From the NCBI GenBank assembly GCA_035651455.1, contig DASRFR010000057.1:1-62429 (forward strand): a DNA stretch of 62,429 nt, written 5' to 3'. A model generated the notes under the pieces. It was not told the origin of the DNA and searched no databases. It saw nothing but the letters and a program-made list of their open reading frames with translations. Shown in pieces: positions 52,319-61,011 of the stretch. The first letter of the stretch is position 1. Every line of letters starts with the position of its first letter. The position numbers were made by a program, and so were the translations under genes. Source of the stretch: DASRFR01 sp035651455. Lineage in GTDB: Bacteria; Acidobacteriota; Terriglobia; Terriglobales; Acidobacteriaceae.

Positions 52319-54067
52319 TCATGAAACAACCGCTGACCCGAGAGCCATGGGGTCGCGTTCGGTATCCGCTTGGATCCGGCCGGCGGCAAGAACGAGAACT
52401 CTGCCGAGTCCCGATAGGGTGGACGCTCGATGGGAAACAACGATTACGGTAGAAGTCGAAAGGCGGTCAGACACATTCCGAAGAATCAATGCTTCCGCCG
52501 TCGGATCCAGGCACGAAGTGGCTTCATCGAGAATCAGGATATGCGGTCTTTGCAGAAGTGCACGTGCAATCGCCAGACGCTGCCGCTGACCTCCTGATAG
52601 CTGGCAGGCATCAGGCCCAAGGCGTTGATGGAGACCATCTGGAAATGCCGCGACCATATCCGCGAGGTGAACCAATTGGATTGCTTCGCGCAACTCGAGA
52701 TCGGATGCTCCTGGTCTAACGAAACGCAGATTCGACGCGAGCGATCCCTCGAACAAGACTGGGTCTCTCGGCAGGTAGCAGACGCCACCTCGCAGATCTT
52801 TCAACCCCATCTCTCTGACGTCAACTCCGCCAATCTTGATAGCCCCCGACTTGACGTCATAGAGCCGCGTAACCAGTCTTGCTAAAGTGCTCTTGCCGGC
52901 ACCGTTCTCCCCGACAATAGCAACCCTTTCCCCAGCAGCAATCCGGAGAGATGGAATATGAAGTGTCCGTGCCTGCCGTTCATACCCGAATTCAACGGCC
53001 GCGAATTCCAATCCCCAATCGTGAGAGGGGAACGGAATGCACACGGGCGGACCAGTAACGCTTGGTTGCAACGCGAACACTCCCTTCAATTGCCGGATGC
53101 TGGCAAACGTCCTCTGCGCTCGCGAGTAGAGCTCTGCCGCCCCACTTAAAGGATCAAAGAGTTGGGTAACGAAGCTGTAAAAGGCAACAAGACTGCCCAG
53201 ACTGAGAGTTCCAGCAATGACACTCCAACCTCCGTAACCGACGACCGCAGACATCGCGAGTACAACTGCCAGGGAAGTGCAGACGGTGAACCACATCCCG
53301 GTTCTGAACAACGCCATATAAGCTCGGGTCGTCCTCGCCAAGAGTCGAAACGCTCTTCTCTCCTGATGGGCTTCTTGCCCGAGCAATTGGATCGAAAGAA
53401 CCGAGGAAATGTGCTCCTCAAGAAAACCGTTCCATTCCACCAAGTTCGTTTGAACCGTGTCCGAATCGGTGGAGAGTTTGGAGCGAAAGTGATGCCGCGC
53501 GATGAGGAAAAGGGGAATGAGAGGAACGACGGCAAGAGTCAGTAGCGGACTCAGTACAAGCATTGTTACGACAGTAAAACCCGTTGTCAGGCACAAGCGC
53601 AGGATGGCGGGAAGGAGATCGGAGCCGAAGTATGCCACTTCCTCGATGGGTTCCTTGAGTGGATACATGACTGCTCCAGGCGGAGTGCTCTCGTAGTATT
53701 CGGCCGAAAGTTTATCTAAGTGCCGCAATACGTCTATCCGCAGCCGAAGTGCGATTCTCTGCGCTGCATTTAGATTCAGGTAGCTTCCCAGGCTTGTCAG
53801 TGCAGTACGTCCCTGGTAGCTGAGAAAAACCAGCACAGAGGCAAGAAAGAGCAGTCCGGTTTGTCGCTGGGGCAGAACTTGGTCGATAAGCCACTTGAGA
53901 ACGAGTGGCGTGAGCAGGGCCAGGAGACTGCCAGCAGTCATGCACAGGAAACTGGCAACGTGCCAGGGCACGAACGGGCGAATTTGCTTTGTGAGCCAAC
54001 GAAGTTCTGCCGGCACCCTTGGGCGGAGAAACGCTTCGCGTTTTGTGAACCAAGATCGTAGAGACAC
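52319..54067 (-). CDS. ABC exporter, possible lasso exporter (McjD-like)
   Basis: The 582-residue half-transporter has a six-helix membrane domain (about 35-330; FLCMTAGSLLALLTPLVLKW at the start) and a nucleotide-binding domain with GENGAGKSTLARL (Walker A), LSGGQRQRLAIARALL (signature), HILILDEATSCL (Walker B) and VVSHRASTLSGL (H-loop). Size and fused design match lasso exporters such as McjD and lantibiotic transporters. It is on the minus strand like the lasso operon, but CBASS and the XRE/ImmA pair lie between them. It has no own immunity gene. A role in lasso export is inference. Confidence 0.9.
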   Translation of the reverse strand: MSLRSWFTKREAFLRPRVPAELRWLTKQIRPFVPWHVASFLCMTAGSLLALLTPLVLKWLIDQVLPQRQTGLLFLASVLVFLSYQGRTALTSLGSYLNLNAAQRIALRLRIDVLRHLDKLSAEYYESTPPGAVMYPLKEPIEEVAYFGSDLLPAILRLCLTTGFTVVTMLVLSPLLTLAVVPLIPLFLIARHHFRSKLSTDSDTVQTNLVEWNGFLEEHISSVLSIQLLGQEAHQERRAFRLLARTTRAYMALFRTGMWFTVCTSLAVVLAMSAVVGYGGWSVIAGTLSLGSLVAFYSFVTQLFDPLSGAAELYSRAQRTFASIRQLKGVFALQPSVTGPPVCIPFPSHDWGLEFAAVEFGYERQARTLHIPSLRIAAGERVAIVGENGAGKSTLARLVTRLYDVKSGAIKIGGVDVREMGLKDLRGGVCYLPRDPVLFEGSLASNLRFVRPGASDLELREAIQLVHLADMVAAFPDGLHQRLGPDACQLSGGQRQRLAIARALLQRPHILILDEATSCLDPTAEALILRNVSDRLSTSTVIVVSHRASTLSGLGRVLVLAAGRIQADTERDPMALGSAVVS

Positions 54068-54299
54068 TTCGGAACTGGAGCATAGGCATCGCTATTCGCG
54101 GTCGTCCAGAAAAAGCGTACGCTGTTCGCGTTTCGCTCAATTTCGACGGATTTGATTGGGAATACAGACCGGTGAGTGAAGCGGCGCCGTGTTCGCCCGT
54201 TCGCAGATCCGACGTTCATCGCATGTCCAGTGCTGCCCGTCGTTTGCTTGATTCAGGTGAGGACTAGACAGATAATGAACGCTCACTGAAGGGGGAGCC

Positions 54300-55379
54300 A
54301 TGCAGAATGCTCTCTATTTCCCACACATTCACGTCCGAACTGACCGCCTCATGAAATCTGCACTCCTACTCTGGGATCAGATTGAGTTCATTACTCCATG
54401 GAATCAGTACGAGATTTCATACAGCGAGTTTGGCTATAACGCCGAAGACACCAAGAACCTGGAGCACGCCCATAAGCTGCTAAGTCTTGAGCATGTGCCG
54501 ACCGAAGAGGAGAAACTCGCTGCACACGACCGCATTCTCGACTTCGCAACAACGCCAGGACTACCAGAGTCGTTTGTAAAGAGCACCACAGGCGAGGCAG
54601 CTTTTGCTATTCACTTTGAGAAGCTCTTCGATCAAACCTGGAGGGAACTGTCCAATTTGGGCATCGCCACGAAAATAAGAGCCGACAATGATGTGATGGT
54701 TCCCAATCTCTTCGGGCGAGCAACGATGACCATTCTCGCCCAGTGCTGCGCGGGCAACGATACGCAATTGGTCACCGACTCGGCGCGCGCGACCGACGAC
54801 GTGCGTCAGACGACCGAAATCGAAGGCCGAAAGGTCAATAAGATGAAAATGGGACCCGAAGGAGAAGAGAAGTGTTTCTCGGCCGTTGACGCCCTCAATA
54901 TTGTGGATGTTGACAGTTTTACGTTGCCGCAATTGATCGAATTTCGAGAAAGGGAGTTGCGGGAGACCGCGCCCCATCAAAGGGTCTTTCGGCAGAACTA
55001 CTGGGCCAAGCTTGACACCGCGTCCCAGGAATACAGGTCGGCGAAAAATGAGGCGGAAAGAAAACGAGTTCGTGGAAGATTCCAGTCCGAACTGACCGCC
55101 GAGTTTGAGTTCCTAAAGGAAGAGTTGGGTTTGAGCGCAGCGGAGACGCTCTTCACCGTTGACGCCGCGACGCTAGTGACTCTCGGCGCTGCCATTGCAG
55201 TTGGAGGGCCACTGGGGATAAGCGCCGCCGGAGTTTCTGCCACTCGGAGTATTCTCGGAAAGCTTACAGGTGCGAAATCGAAGAAAAATGCAGCGATGGA
55301 AAAGCGTGCTCGAGCTGCATACATGTACGTCTTCAAGAACGCGGTGAATGCTGGACAGCCACTAACGACAGTTGCGTGA
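54300..55379 (+). CDS. DUF6236-like protein
   Basis: The 359-residue protein begins MQNALYFPHIHVRTDRLMKS, ALLLWDQIEFITPWNQYEIS, the pattern of proteins annotated as DUF6236. The body is helical and charged. Near the C-terminus TVDAATLVTLGAAIAVGGPL, GISAAGVSATRSIL could be a membrane helix, which would anchor the protein. GGGGGAG lies two bases before the ATG at 54300. DUF6236 proteins often lie in defence islands but have no established function. It is a stand-alone gene between the exporter and the toxin-antitoxin pair. Confidence 0.65.
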   Translation: MQNALYFPHIHVRTDRLMKSALLLWDQIEFITPWNQYEISYSEFGYNAEDTKNLEHAHKLLSLEHVPTEEEKLAAHDRILDFATTPGLPESFVKSTTGEAAFAIHFEKLFDQTWRELSNLGIATKIRADNDVMVPNLFGRATMTILAQCCAGNDTQLVTDSARATDDVRQTTEIEGRKVNKMKMGPEGEEKCFSAVDALNIVDVDSFTLPQLIEFRERELRETAPHQRVFRQNYWAKLDTASQEYRSAKNEAERKRVRGRFQSELTAEFEFLKEELGLSAAETLFTVDAATLVTLGAAIAVGGPLGISAAGVSATRSILGKLTGAKSKKNAAMEKRARAAYMYVFKNAVNAGQPLTTVA

Positions 55380-55711
55380 TAAACCGCTGTGAGCGGGCGG
55401 ATAGGGTCCACCATTACACAGATTGCGTCTAGGCCTTGTGCCTGCAAGCTCGCGGAGACTATCTCTCTGTAGATTAGTGGAATCCCGGGCATAGGCGCAG
55501 GCAGACACTCATGTCATCTCGGTTCCATGATGGAACTATATTGACACTACCTCACAACGCGAAAGTCTATTTCATTTCTAGGCCAGGTATTGAAACAAGA
55601 GCGTTGCATATCTCAGAAGCGCACTCGTGTGATCCCGCGAAGAGACCACATTCCTCCTGTTATGAATGACTTGCGGGGCTTCGCCCAAGTCCTTCTTGCC
55701 TCGTCTCCCAA
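55380..55711. other. Intergenic region before the PIN toxin-antitoxin pair
   Basis: No gene is visible. GTTCCA-TGA-TGGAAC near 55526 is a 6-bp dyad, and GGGC-TTC-GCCC near 55677 is a small hairpin. They have no clear role. Confidence 0.4.
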
Positions 55712-55730
55712 TATAATCTAATATTTAGAT
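55712..55730 (+). promoter_or_regulatory. Promoter -10 overlapped by an operator dyad
   Basis: TATAAT at 55712-55717 is a consensus -10 box, and the perfect dyad ATCTAA-TAT-TTAGAT at 55716-55730 overlaps it. The antitoxin start follows at 55746. A repressor bound here would block the promoter, the usual autoregulation of toxin-antitoxin operons. No good -35 is spaced correctly. Confidence 0.6.
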
Positions 55731-55745
55731 GGTAAATGTACTGGT

Positions 55746-56306
55746 ATGCAGACTACATCTTTGAAACTGAAGCAAGCGAGCGCGGTCCTCGGTATGCCTC
55801 CGAAGGAGTTGCAGAACTTTGTCCAGTTCGGAGTGGTTAAGCCCAAAAGGCGCGAGGGCTTGTACTGGTTCGACCAGAACGTGTTGCTTCAGGCAAAGAT
55901 CGGTTGGTACTTGAGGGTGTCACTTGGTGTCTCGACCAGCTATCTGGCGCGCCTCGTGCAATTGACCTACAAGGCAGCAAATGCGGGAAGAGAACAGCAG
56001 TTCATCTGTGTGAGGTCCCGCCCGTTCGCTGGCTCGGAGGCCATTGAGATTAAGATTCCCGTGCGGTCCCTCGCAGAGGAGATCGAAGAGAGGCTTCCGT
56101 TGGCCAACGTATACAAAGATCTTCCGAGAGGTAGAAAACGCCCTGGATGGAAAGCGGAATTCGCCGACACGCTGCGCGAAGCCGCCGTTGATCTCGGGGA
56201 CCTTAGCGAAGAGGATATTCTCCAGGCGGTAAGGAACCAGCGTCAGAGCAAAAGATCCGTACCGGAGATGACAGTTGCCTCGGAAGCAACAACCACAAGC
56301 GCGTAG
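55746..56306 (+). CDS. HTH antitoxin-like protein
   Basis: This 186-residue protein has an N-terminal MerR-like or excisionase-like helix-turn-helix (about 1-50: LKLKQASAVLGMPPKELQNF, VQFGVVKPKRREGLYWFDQN), then a helical region and a basic C-terminus. It overlaps the PIN gene by 32 bp and has its own operator-like dyad upstream, so it is best read as an antitoxin. No recognised named family. Confidence 0.7.
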   Translation: MQTTSLKLKQASAVLGMPPKELQNFVQFGVVKPKRREGLYWFDQNVLLQAKIGWYLRVSLGVSTSYLARLVQLTYKAANAGREQQFICVRSRPFAGSEAIEIKIPVRSLAEEIEERLPLANVYKDLPRGRKRPGWKAEFADTLREAAVDLGDLSEEDILQAVRNQRQSKRSVPEMTVASEATTTSA

Positions 56307-56733
56307 AGGAGTCATCGACACCTCTGTGCTTGTGGCTGGCGTTTCCGGTTTCAAACCAGATGTCCAAGCCATAAATCCTAGTGCGCAGTTGATTCGAACT
56401 TGGATCGAGGAAGGTCACTTCACCTGGCTCATCAGCGCCGACATCATCGCTGAATACAAGGCCGTTCTTGCACGTCTTCGCGTGCGTCCTCCACTCATTG
56501 GCCTAATCATCAATCTCCTGCGCGAAGAAGCAGAGGAGATCGATGTGCCGACTGTTCAAGAGGTGTCCCCTGATCCCGGAGACGATCCCGTCTGCGCTTG
56601 CGCAGAGCACGGTCGAGCCGACTTTATTGCCACGCTAAACAAAAAAGACTTTCCTCAACGTAGGCTACGGGCAAAGGTCATCACGCCCGAACAAACACTG
56701 CCTACACGGCGAAGCCGAAAGAGATCCCCATGA
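56275..56733 (+). CDS. PIN-domain toxin
   Basis: A 152-residue protein with PIN motifs VIDTSVLVAGVS (Asp15), SADIIAEYKAVLARL (Glu), SPDPGDDPVCACAE (Asp pair) and DFIATLNKKDFP (fourth acid). It belongs to the group annotated as putative toxin-antitoxin toxin component (COG1569-like). It would cleave RNA when freed from the antitoxin. The start is a TTG at 56275, 32 bp inside the antitoxin gene; no ATG or GTG is available in frame before the first motif. It is convergent with the large HTH gene at 56754. Confidence 0.85.
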   Translation: MPRKQQPQARRGVIDTSVLVAGVSGFKPDVQAINPSAQLIRTWIEEGHFTWLISADIIAEYKAVLARLRVRPPLIGLIINLLREEAEEIDVPTVQEVSPDPGDDPVCACAEHGRADFIATLNKKDFPQRRLRAKVITPEQTLPTRRSRKRSP

Positions 56734-56753
56734 GCCTTGAATGGCGGGGGTTA

Positions 56754-58388
56754 TCAGAGCTTTCGAACAACCGCGGCAATCTTTCCAACGACCTCGGCAT
56801 CGCGATTTCGGAACTGATCGCGCCGATGCACTCCGCCCGGGTAGGTATGAACAACCAGGCTGTTGTTCTCGCGGCTGCAGCATCCGCACAAGTAGGTCCC
56901 ATCTCGCTTGAGGACGATGTAAAGCGGCTGTTGCCACATAGGTTTCGAGCCGCAATCGTTTGGCTTTTTCTTTTGCCGATTCACAAGCGCCAGCAGCGCG
57001 CCAGCCAGATATGGGTGAGATCCTCGCGCGCCGGCGATCCGGAAACAATCCTTCAGTGAAGGACGTCGCAAACCAGAAAGTATTTGAAACGATTTTCGTA
57101 GAAAAAACGGAACCTCTCCGAACTCATCAAGGAGATTCCCCAGGAAACCAGCTTGCTCAGGTTCATTCGCCGTCGAGCCCGTTTCAGATGGAATAGACAC
57201 CGGCTCTCCGGTCAGCACTTGTGGAATTGGTTCTTGACCAGCATCTTGCGGACTCATTCCCAGACTCGAGAGGATGGTCGGGAAATTGAGGGAATATACC
57301 ACGCAAAACATAATTACCTTGTGGACATGCCGCGGCGTATCACCCCTCTCATAGTCGGACAACGATCCGGGAGCCGTGAAATAACTTGGGTTGCCCAACT
57401 GATTGGCGATCTCTCGGCTGATTGCCGACGCCTCTCGAAATGAGAGCCCCATTCGCACGCGGGCCTGTCGAAGGAGTGAGCCAAGTTCGGATGGCGGCCC
57501 CGGCAATGTTTCCGACCTCCAGCGCTTCGCGAATTCCCTCGGAACCACAGGCTGTTCCGGCCGTAGCAGGCTGCGGATCTCAAGATCTGCGGTTCCAATG
57601 ATCCGAGCCTCTTGGGGAACATTTAATTCGACCTGTGCGTACGGCATCTGAGTAGCGACCATCGCGATCCGCCGGGCATCGACTACGCGGACATGGCAGC
57701 AGCACAGCCCCATTACGTGCTCCACCAACACCAATCCCTTAAACTGTTGGCCTCGTGGCCGTTGCAGGAGATCATCCATTGATATGGGACGCACACGCAC
57801 GATGCTGCCCGGGAGTAGTTCAGGAAAACTCCAATCGTCCTGGTATCCGATCTTCGCGTATAAGAACCCTCTGTCCGTAAATGTCGCCAAAGAATCCAAG
57901 GGGCGGGGACTCGTCCACTCAAGGAATTGTGACAGCGGAACCACGTCCTGCGAGGGAGTTTTGCCGCCGAGATTCTGAAGCCAAGGCACGCGAGTGTGCG
58001 GATACTCCGATGAATCAAGAAGAGCCGTGCGCTTTGATGAGAACTGAATCTGAAGGCGAGGGATCGCATCGACATCGAAGCCGAAGACCCGCAACCAGTC
58101 GTCAAGCCTATATCCGGAGATCCTGCTCAAGGCAAACAGTTGAAATAGGCTGGGACTGAAGCCTGCGTGGCGCAGGTCGTAGTAGAGGTTATGAGGCAAG
58201 TAATGGGGCGAGGATCGCCCATAAAGAGCGGCCGATCTTTCAGAAACCTGATAGAGCGTGAGGTCCCGATTTGCCAGGATAATCCTGACACGCTCGGCAA
58301 GCTCGCCATTCAATATACGTGCTGGTTGGGAAGGCACTCTCGAGCCTTTCGTACCGCCTTTGCTCGCGAGAAGTGCCCCCCTCGGCAC
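56754..58388 (-). CDS. Tandem HTH/S24-like regulator, 544 residues
   Basis: The protein contains two similar modules. The first has a helix-turn-helix-like N-terminus (about 30-105; LAERVRIILANRDLTLYQVS) and a beta-rich S24/LexA-like domain (DRGFLYAKIGYQDDWSFPEL, LPGSIVRVRPISMDD). The second begins LGSLLRQARVRMGLSFREAS (about 310), has its own HTH, and a C-terminal domain with MWQQPLYIVLKRDGTYLCGC, SRENNSLVVHTYPGG. The second half aligns with the single-module protein at 58750 (GEVPFF/GEMPFF; YLCGCC/YACSWC; DAEVVGKI/DADIVGRV). A Ser-Lys protease dyad is not evident, so it may be a non-cleaving sensor. Function unknown; a role as phage-type repressor is inference. Confidence 0.7.
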   Translation of the reverse strand: MPRGALLASKGGTKGSRVPSQPARILNGELAERVRIILANRDLTLYQVSERSAALYGRSSPHYLPHNLYYDLRHAGFSPSLFQLFALSRISGYRLDDWLRVFGFDVDAIPRLQIQFSSKRTALLDSSEYPHTRVPWLQNLGGKTPSQDVVPLSQFLEWTSPRPLDSLATFTDRGFLYAKIGYQDDWSFPELLPGSIVRVRPISMDDLLQRPRGQQFKGLVLVEHVMGLCCCHVRVVDARRIAMVATQMPYAQVELNVPQEARIIGTADLEIRSLLRPEQPVVPREFAKRWRSETLPGPPSELGSLLRQARVRMGLSFREASAISREIANQLGNPSYFTAPGSLSDYERGDTPRHVHKVIMFCVVYSLNFPTILSSLGMSPQDAGQEPIPQVLTGEPVSIPSETGSTANEPEQAGFLGNLLDEFGEVPFFLRKSFQILSGLRRPSLKDCFRIAGARGSHPYLAGALLALVNRQKKKPNDCGSKPMWQQPLYIVLKRDGTYLCGCCSRENNSLVVHTYPGGVHRRDQFRNRDAEVVGKIAAVVRKL

Positions 58389-58646
58389 CGATGCGAAGAC
58401 CGGGTACTACCGAAAAAGTAGTCCCGGAGGATTGTCTTCGACGGTCTCTCAATCCACTCGCAAAGACATCGCCTCCGTTTACCAATTACTCCTGGTTTTG
58501 TCACAGATTTCTCGAAGCTGTCCGGTAATTCGGGCAGGTGATCGATTTGTGCGGGTAAATTGAGGGTTTACTTCTGGCGAGAGGATGCGTTGAAGGTGCC
58601 ATACTGGTCGAAAGTGCGACCACTTCCGCTGGAATTATGTAAGTAG

Positions 58647-58661
58647 TAGGTCAGTGACCTA
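58647..58661. promoter_or_regulatory. Dyad in divergent promoter of the HTH/S24-like genes
   Basis: TAGGTCA-G-TGACCTA is a perfect 7-bp dyad in the 361-bp gap between the two divergent HTH/S24-like genes (58388 and 58750). Another 6-bp dyad, TGGTCG/CGACCA, lies at about 58605-58622. A repressor binding site shared by the two genes is the simplest reading. The rest of the gap has no gene. Confidence 0.55.
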
Positions 58662-58749
58662 TGTCGGATTTGCGAACGAAATGGAATCTCTGTGGACAAA
58701 CGGTCCGAATTGCGCCTACCATACCGCATTGCCAACCTGAGCCGTTCCG

Positions 58750-59580
58750 ATGTTGGCCCAGCCGTCAAGTTTCGAATCGGGTGAGCGCCTCCGAGCCAAA
58801 CGGGAGAGACGCCATTTATCCATCCGCGACGTAGAGAAATTCAGCCGAAAGATCGTAGAAGAAAAGAACAATCCGGCGTACTTCGTGTCTCACAATTGGG
58901 TTAGCGACCTTGAGACCGGAAGATCCAAACCACGTCTGGCGAAGTTCCATAGCCTGAGCCTGATCTACGATTGCGACATCAATGAGATCTTGGCGCTGTT
59001 CGGTCTGAACATCGCTGATCTTGGCAAGGAACGGGGACTCGTGGCTCTCCCATACACACATCTGAGCGGTCTGTCGCTTGACCCGTTGAAACCGCTTGTC
59101 GTCACAGCCCCGAACGTGCAGCCTAAGGTTCCCGTGGAAGAAACGACTCTCGTGCGTGGCATGTTCCAGGGCCTTGGGGAAATGCCCTTTTTCCTGCTTC
59201 AACAAGCCGACGCGCAAGCTGTCCTCTATGGATATGTCGGTACCGACGATTACACCCTTGATCCTCTGATACGTCCTGGTGCATTCGTACAGATTGATCC
59301 ACAACAAAACAAAGTGATCAGAGGAGTTTGGCCAAACGAGCACGAACGTCCCGTTTATTTTGTTGAATTGCGCGACAATCATTACGCGTGCAGTTGGTGC
59401 GCGGTTGAGGGGAACTACCTGCAGTTGGTCCCGTCACCCAAATCGCCTGTACCCATACGGCATCTGCGGTACCCGCAGGACGCCGACATCGTAGGACGCG
59501 TGATTGGCTTCGCGCACCGGATTGCTCAGCTGCAACCGAAGAGCGTGACCATTCCTTCGCCGGGGACGGGCTTGCTTTGA
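58750..59580 (+). CDS. HTH/S24-like regulator, 276 residues
   Basis: The protein has an N-terminal XRE helix-turn-helix at about 12-75 (ERLRAKRERRHLSIRDVEKF, then SDLETGRSKPRLAKFHSLSL), a linker and a C-terminal S24-like beta domain (about 140-250; YTLDPLIRPGAFVQIDPQQN, then RPVYFVELRDNHYACSWCAV). It is the single-module paralogue of the 544-residue protein and is transcribed divergently from it. No protease dyad is clear. It could regulate both genes through the dyad between them. The ATG at 58750 has no strong ribosome binding site. Confidence 0.75.
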   Translation: MLAQPSSFESGERLRAKRERRHLSIRDVEKFSRKIVEEKNNPAYFVSHNWVSDLETGRSKPRLAKFHSLSLIYDCDINEILALFGLNIADLGKERGLVALPYTHLSGLSLDPLKPLVVTAPNVQPKVPVEETTLVRGMFQGLGEMPFFLLQQADAQAVLYGYVGTDDYTLDPLIRPGAFVQIDPQQNKVIRGVWPNEHERPVYFVELRDNHYACSWCAVEGNYLQLVPSPKSPVPIRHLRYPQDADIVGRVIGFAHRIAQLQPKSVTIPSPGTGLL

Positions 59581-59715
59581 TCCATCGTCAATGTCAACGG
59601 ACCCCGAGGGGAGACAAAGAGGCGAACCGCGGATGCCGGTTCTGAAGATGGCTGGATCTATCGTAATCGTTCCGGGTTTTTGTGGGGACCTCTCACCACA
59701 GCTAAGAAAGTGGAC

Positions 59716-60249
59716 ATGAACGTGGTATACAACCTCACCATTGTGCCGGACGATTGTCTTATGCAACCTAGCAGTAAAAGACCCCGAGAGCACTTCAAAG
59801 CCACCCAGCCGGACACAAGGCTCGACCTGGAACGCATTCTGCAAGCGAGGCAAGAGATTTCGCGAGTGTTTCGTGACACGCCACAATTCGAGTGTCCCGC
59901 TCTTGGAACCTTGCTGGGCTGCCAACTCGTCGTCAAGCTCGAGACCGCGAACCCGATCGGATGCTTCAAGGGCCGTGGGACCGAGGTCGTGATGTCAAGT
60001 CTCGCAAGGGGCCGGGGTCCCAAAGTTGCGGTCTGCGCCAGCGCTGGCAATCTCGGGCAGGCGCTCGCTTATAGCGGCCGGACACGCGGTATCGCCGTCA
60101 CAGTGATCGCCGGCACAAGCGCCAATGCCGCGAAGATCACAGTTCTGCGTGAGCTCCAGAAACCAGAGCTCAACGGTGCAGCACAATTACTTGGTCGCGG
60201 TATGGCGCATTCGGGCGATACAAATCACCGCCTCTCGCGCGAACAATAG
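59716..60249 (+). pseudogene. 3'-truncated PLP-dependent enzyme (threonine dehydratase/synthase-like)
   Basis: About 140 residues belong to the fold-type II PLP enzymes: VKLETANPIGCFKGRGTEVV has the PLP Lys in the usual F-K-G-R-G position, and CASAGNLGQALAYSGRTRGI is the phosphate-binding S-A-G-N loop. After about 60140 the sequence no longer looks like the family and the frame runs to a stop at 60249. A complete enzyme needs some 180 further residues. It is therefore a fragment, most simply from an insertion or deletion near 60140. An excisionase/integrase pair starts about 480 bp downstream. Confidence 0.75.
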
Positions 60250-60729
60250 GAAAGGCCTCGGAGACCCCGTGCTTACAATCCCCCGCGGCACGGGTGGCTG
60301 AGGGTGTCCCGGGGTCTTTTGTGGGAAGGAAACCCGTGGAACCAGCAACCCGGGACCGTCCGGAAATACTGTTGTGGTGCCTCCAGCCAAATTGCAATCG
60401 GTATCCGCTCGGTTGCTCAACTGCTCCAGCCCAACCGGCGCGTAACGCGCGCGCGTTCTCGAAGACCACCGTCTCTTGTTCTCAAAGTCAACTGGTAGCC
60501 ACACTTCTATTAAGTCCGCCTCCGCTTCTTTGCTGAAATTCGCGGTCTGAATCGCCGTGAAAGCAGGCGAGCATATCGCCGCGGATTTCGGCTTCTCTCC
60601 TAGCGTGCGTTTTTGACACAAGGAGCAATCCCGCTTATGAAGAGCACCATGAGTTCCCATCGAGTCCAGCCGAACGCTGCAACGAACGACCTGAGTCCAG
60701 AGTTGCCGTTTTTTCGTGAGGAATGCACT
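60250..60729. other. Non-coding stretch before the integrase genes
   Basis: No convincing gene is present. GC-rich palindromic pieces such as CCCGGG-type runs occur but form no clear terminator. An ATG at 60637 with AAGGAG upstream could give a longer N-terminus for the excisionase-like gene; I prefer the ATG at 60730. Confidence 0.4.
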
Positions 60730-61011
60730 ATGAGTCAATTTCCCTTACCTCGCACAAGGTCCATTAGCCAACCCACTCGGAGCGCAGCCGTGATGATCAC
60801 TTCAAAGTGGCTTACTGCGTCCGAAGCGGCGGAACTGCTACGCGTCAAGCATCGCACGGTTCTAAAGTGGGCCAAGACCGGCCAGATTCCCGCGCACCGG
60901 CTATCCGGTTCGAAGCGCGTCACCTGGCGATTCCTGAAGGCCGAACTGGATGCTATGCTTTCCGTGCCATCTGCTGCCGAACCTGGGAGGGTTCAATGCG
61001 CAGCAGGATAA
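60730..61011 (+). CDS. xis: Excisionase-like HTH protein
   Basis: This 93-residue protein carries a helix-turn-helix of the excisionase/MerR (HTH_17) type: SKWLTASEAAELLRVKHRTV, then WAKTGQIPAHRLSGSKRVTW. It ends 16 bp inside the integrase gene. GAGG lies nine bases before the ATG at 60730. Such genes act as recombination directionality factors with the adjacent integrase. Confidence 0.8.
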   Translation: MSQFPLPRTRSISQPTRSAAVMITSKWLTASEAAELLRVKHRTVLKWAKTGQIPAHRLSGSKRVTWRFLKAELDAMLSVPSAAEPGRVQCAAG

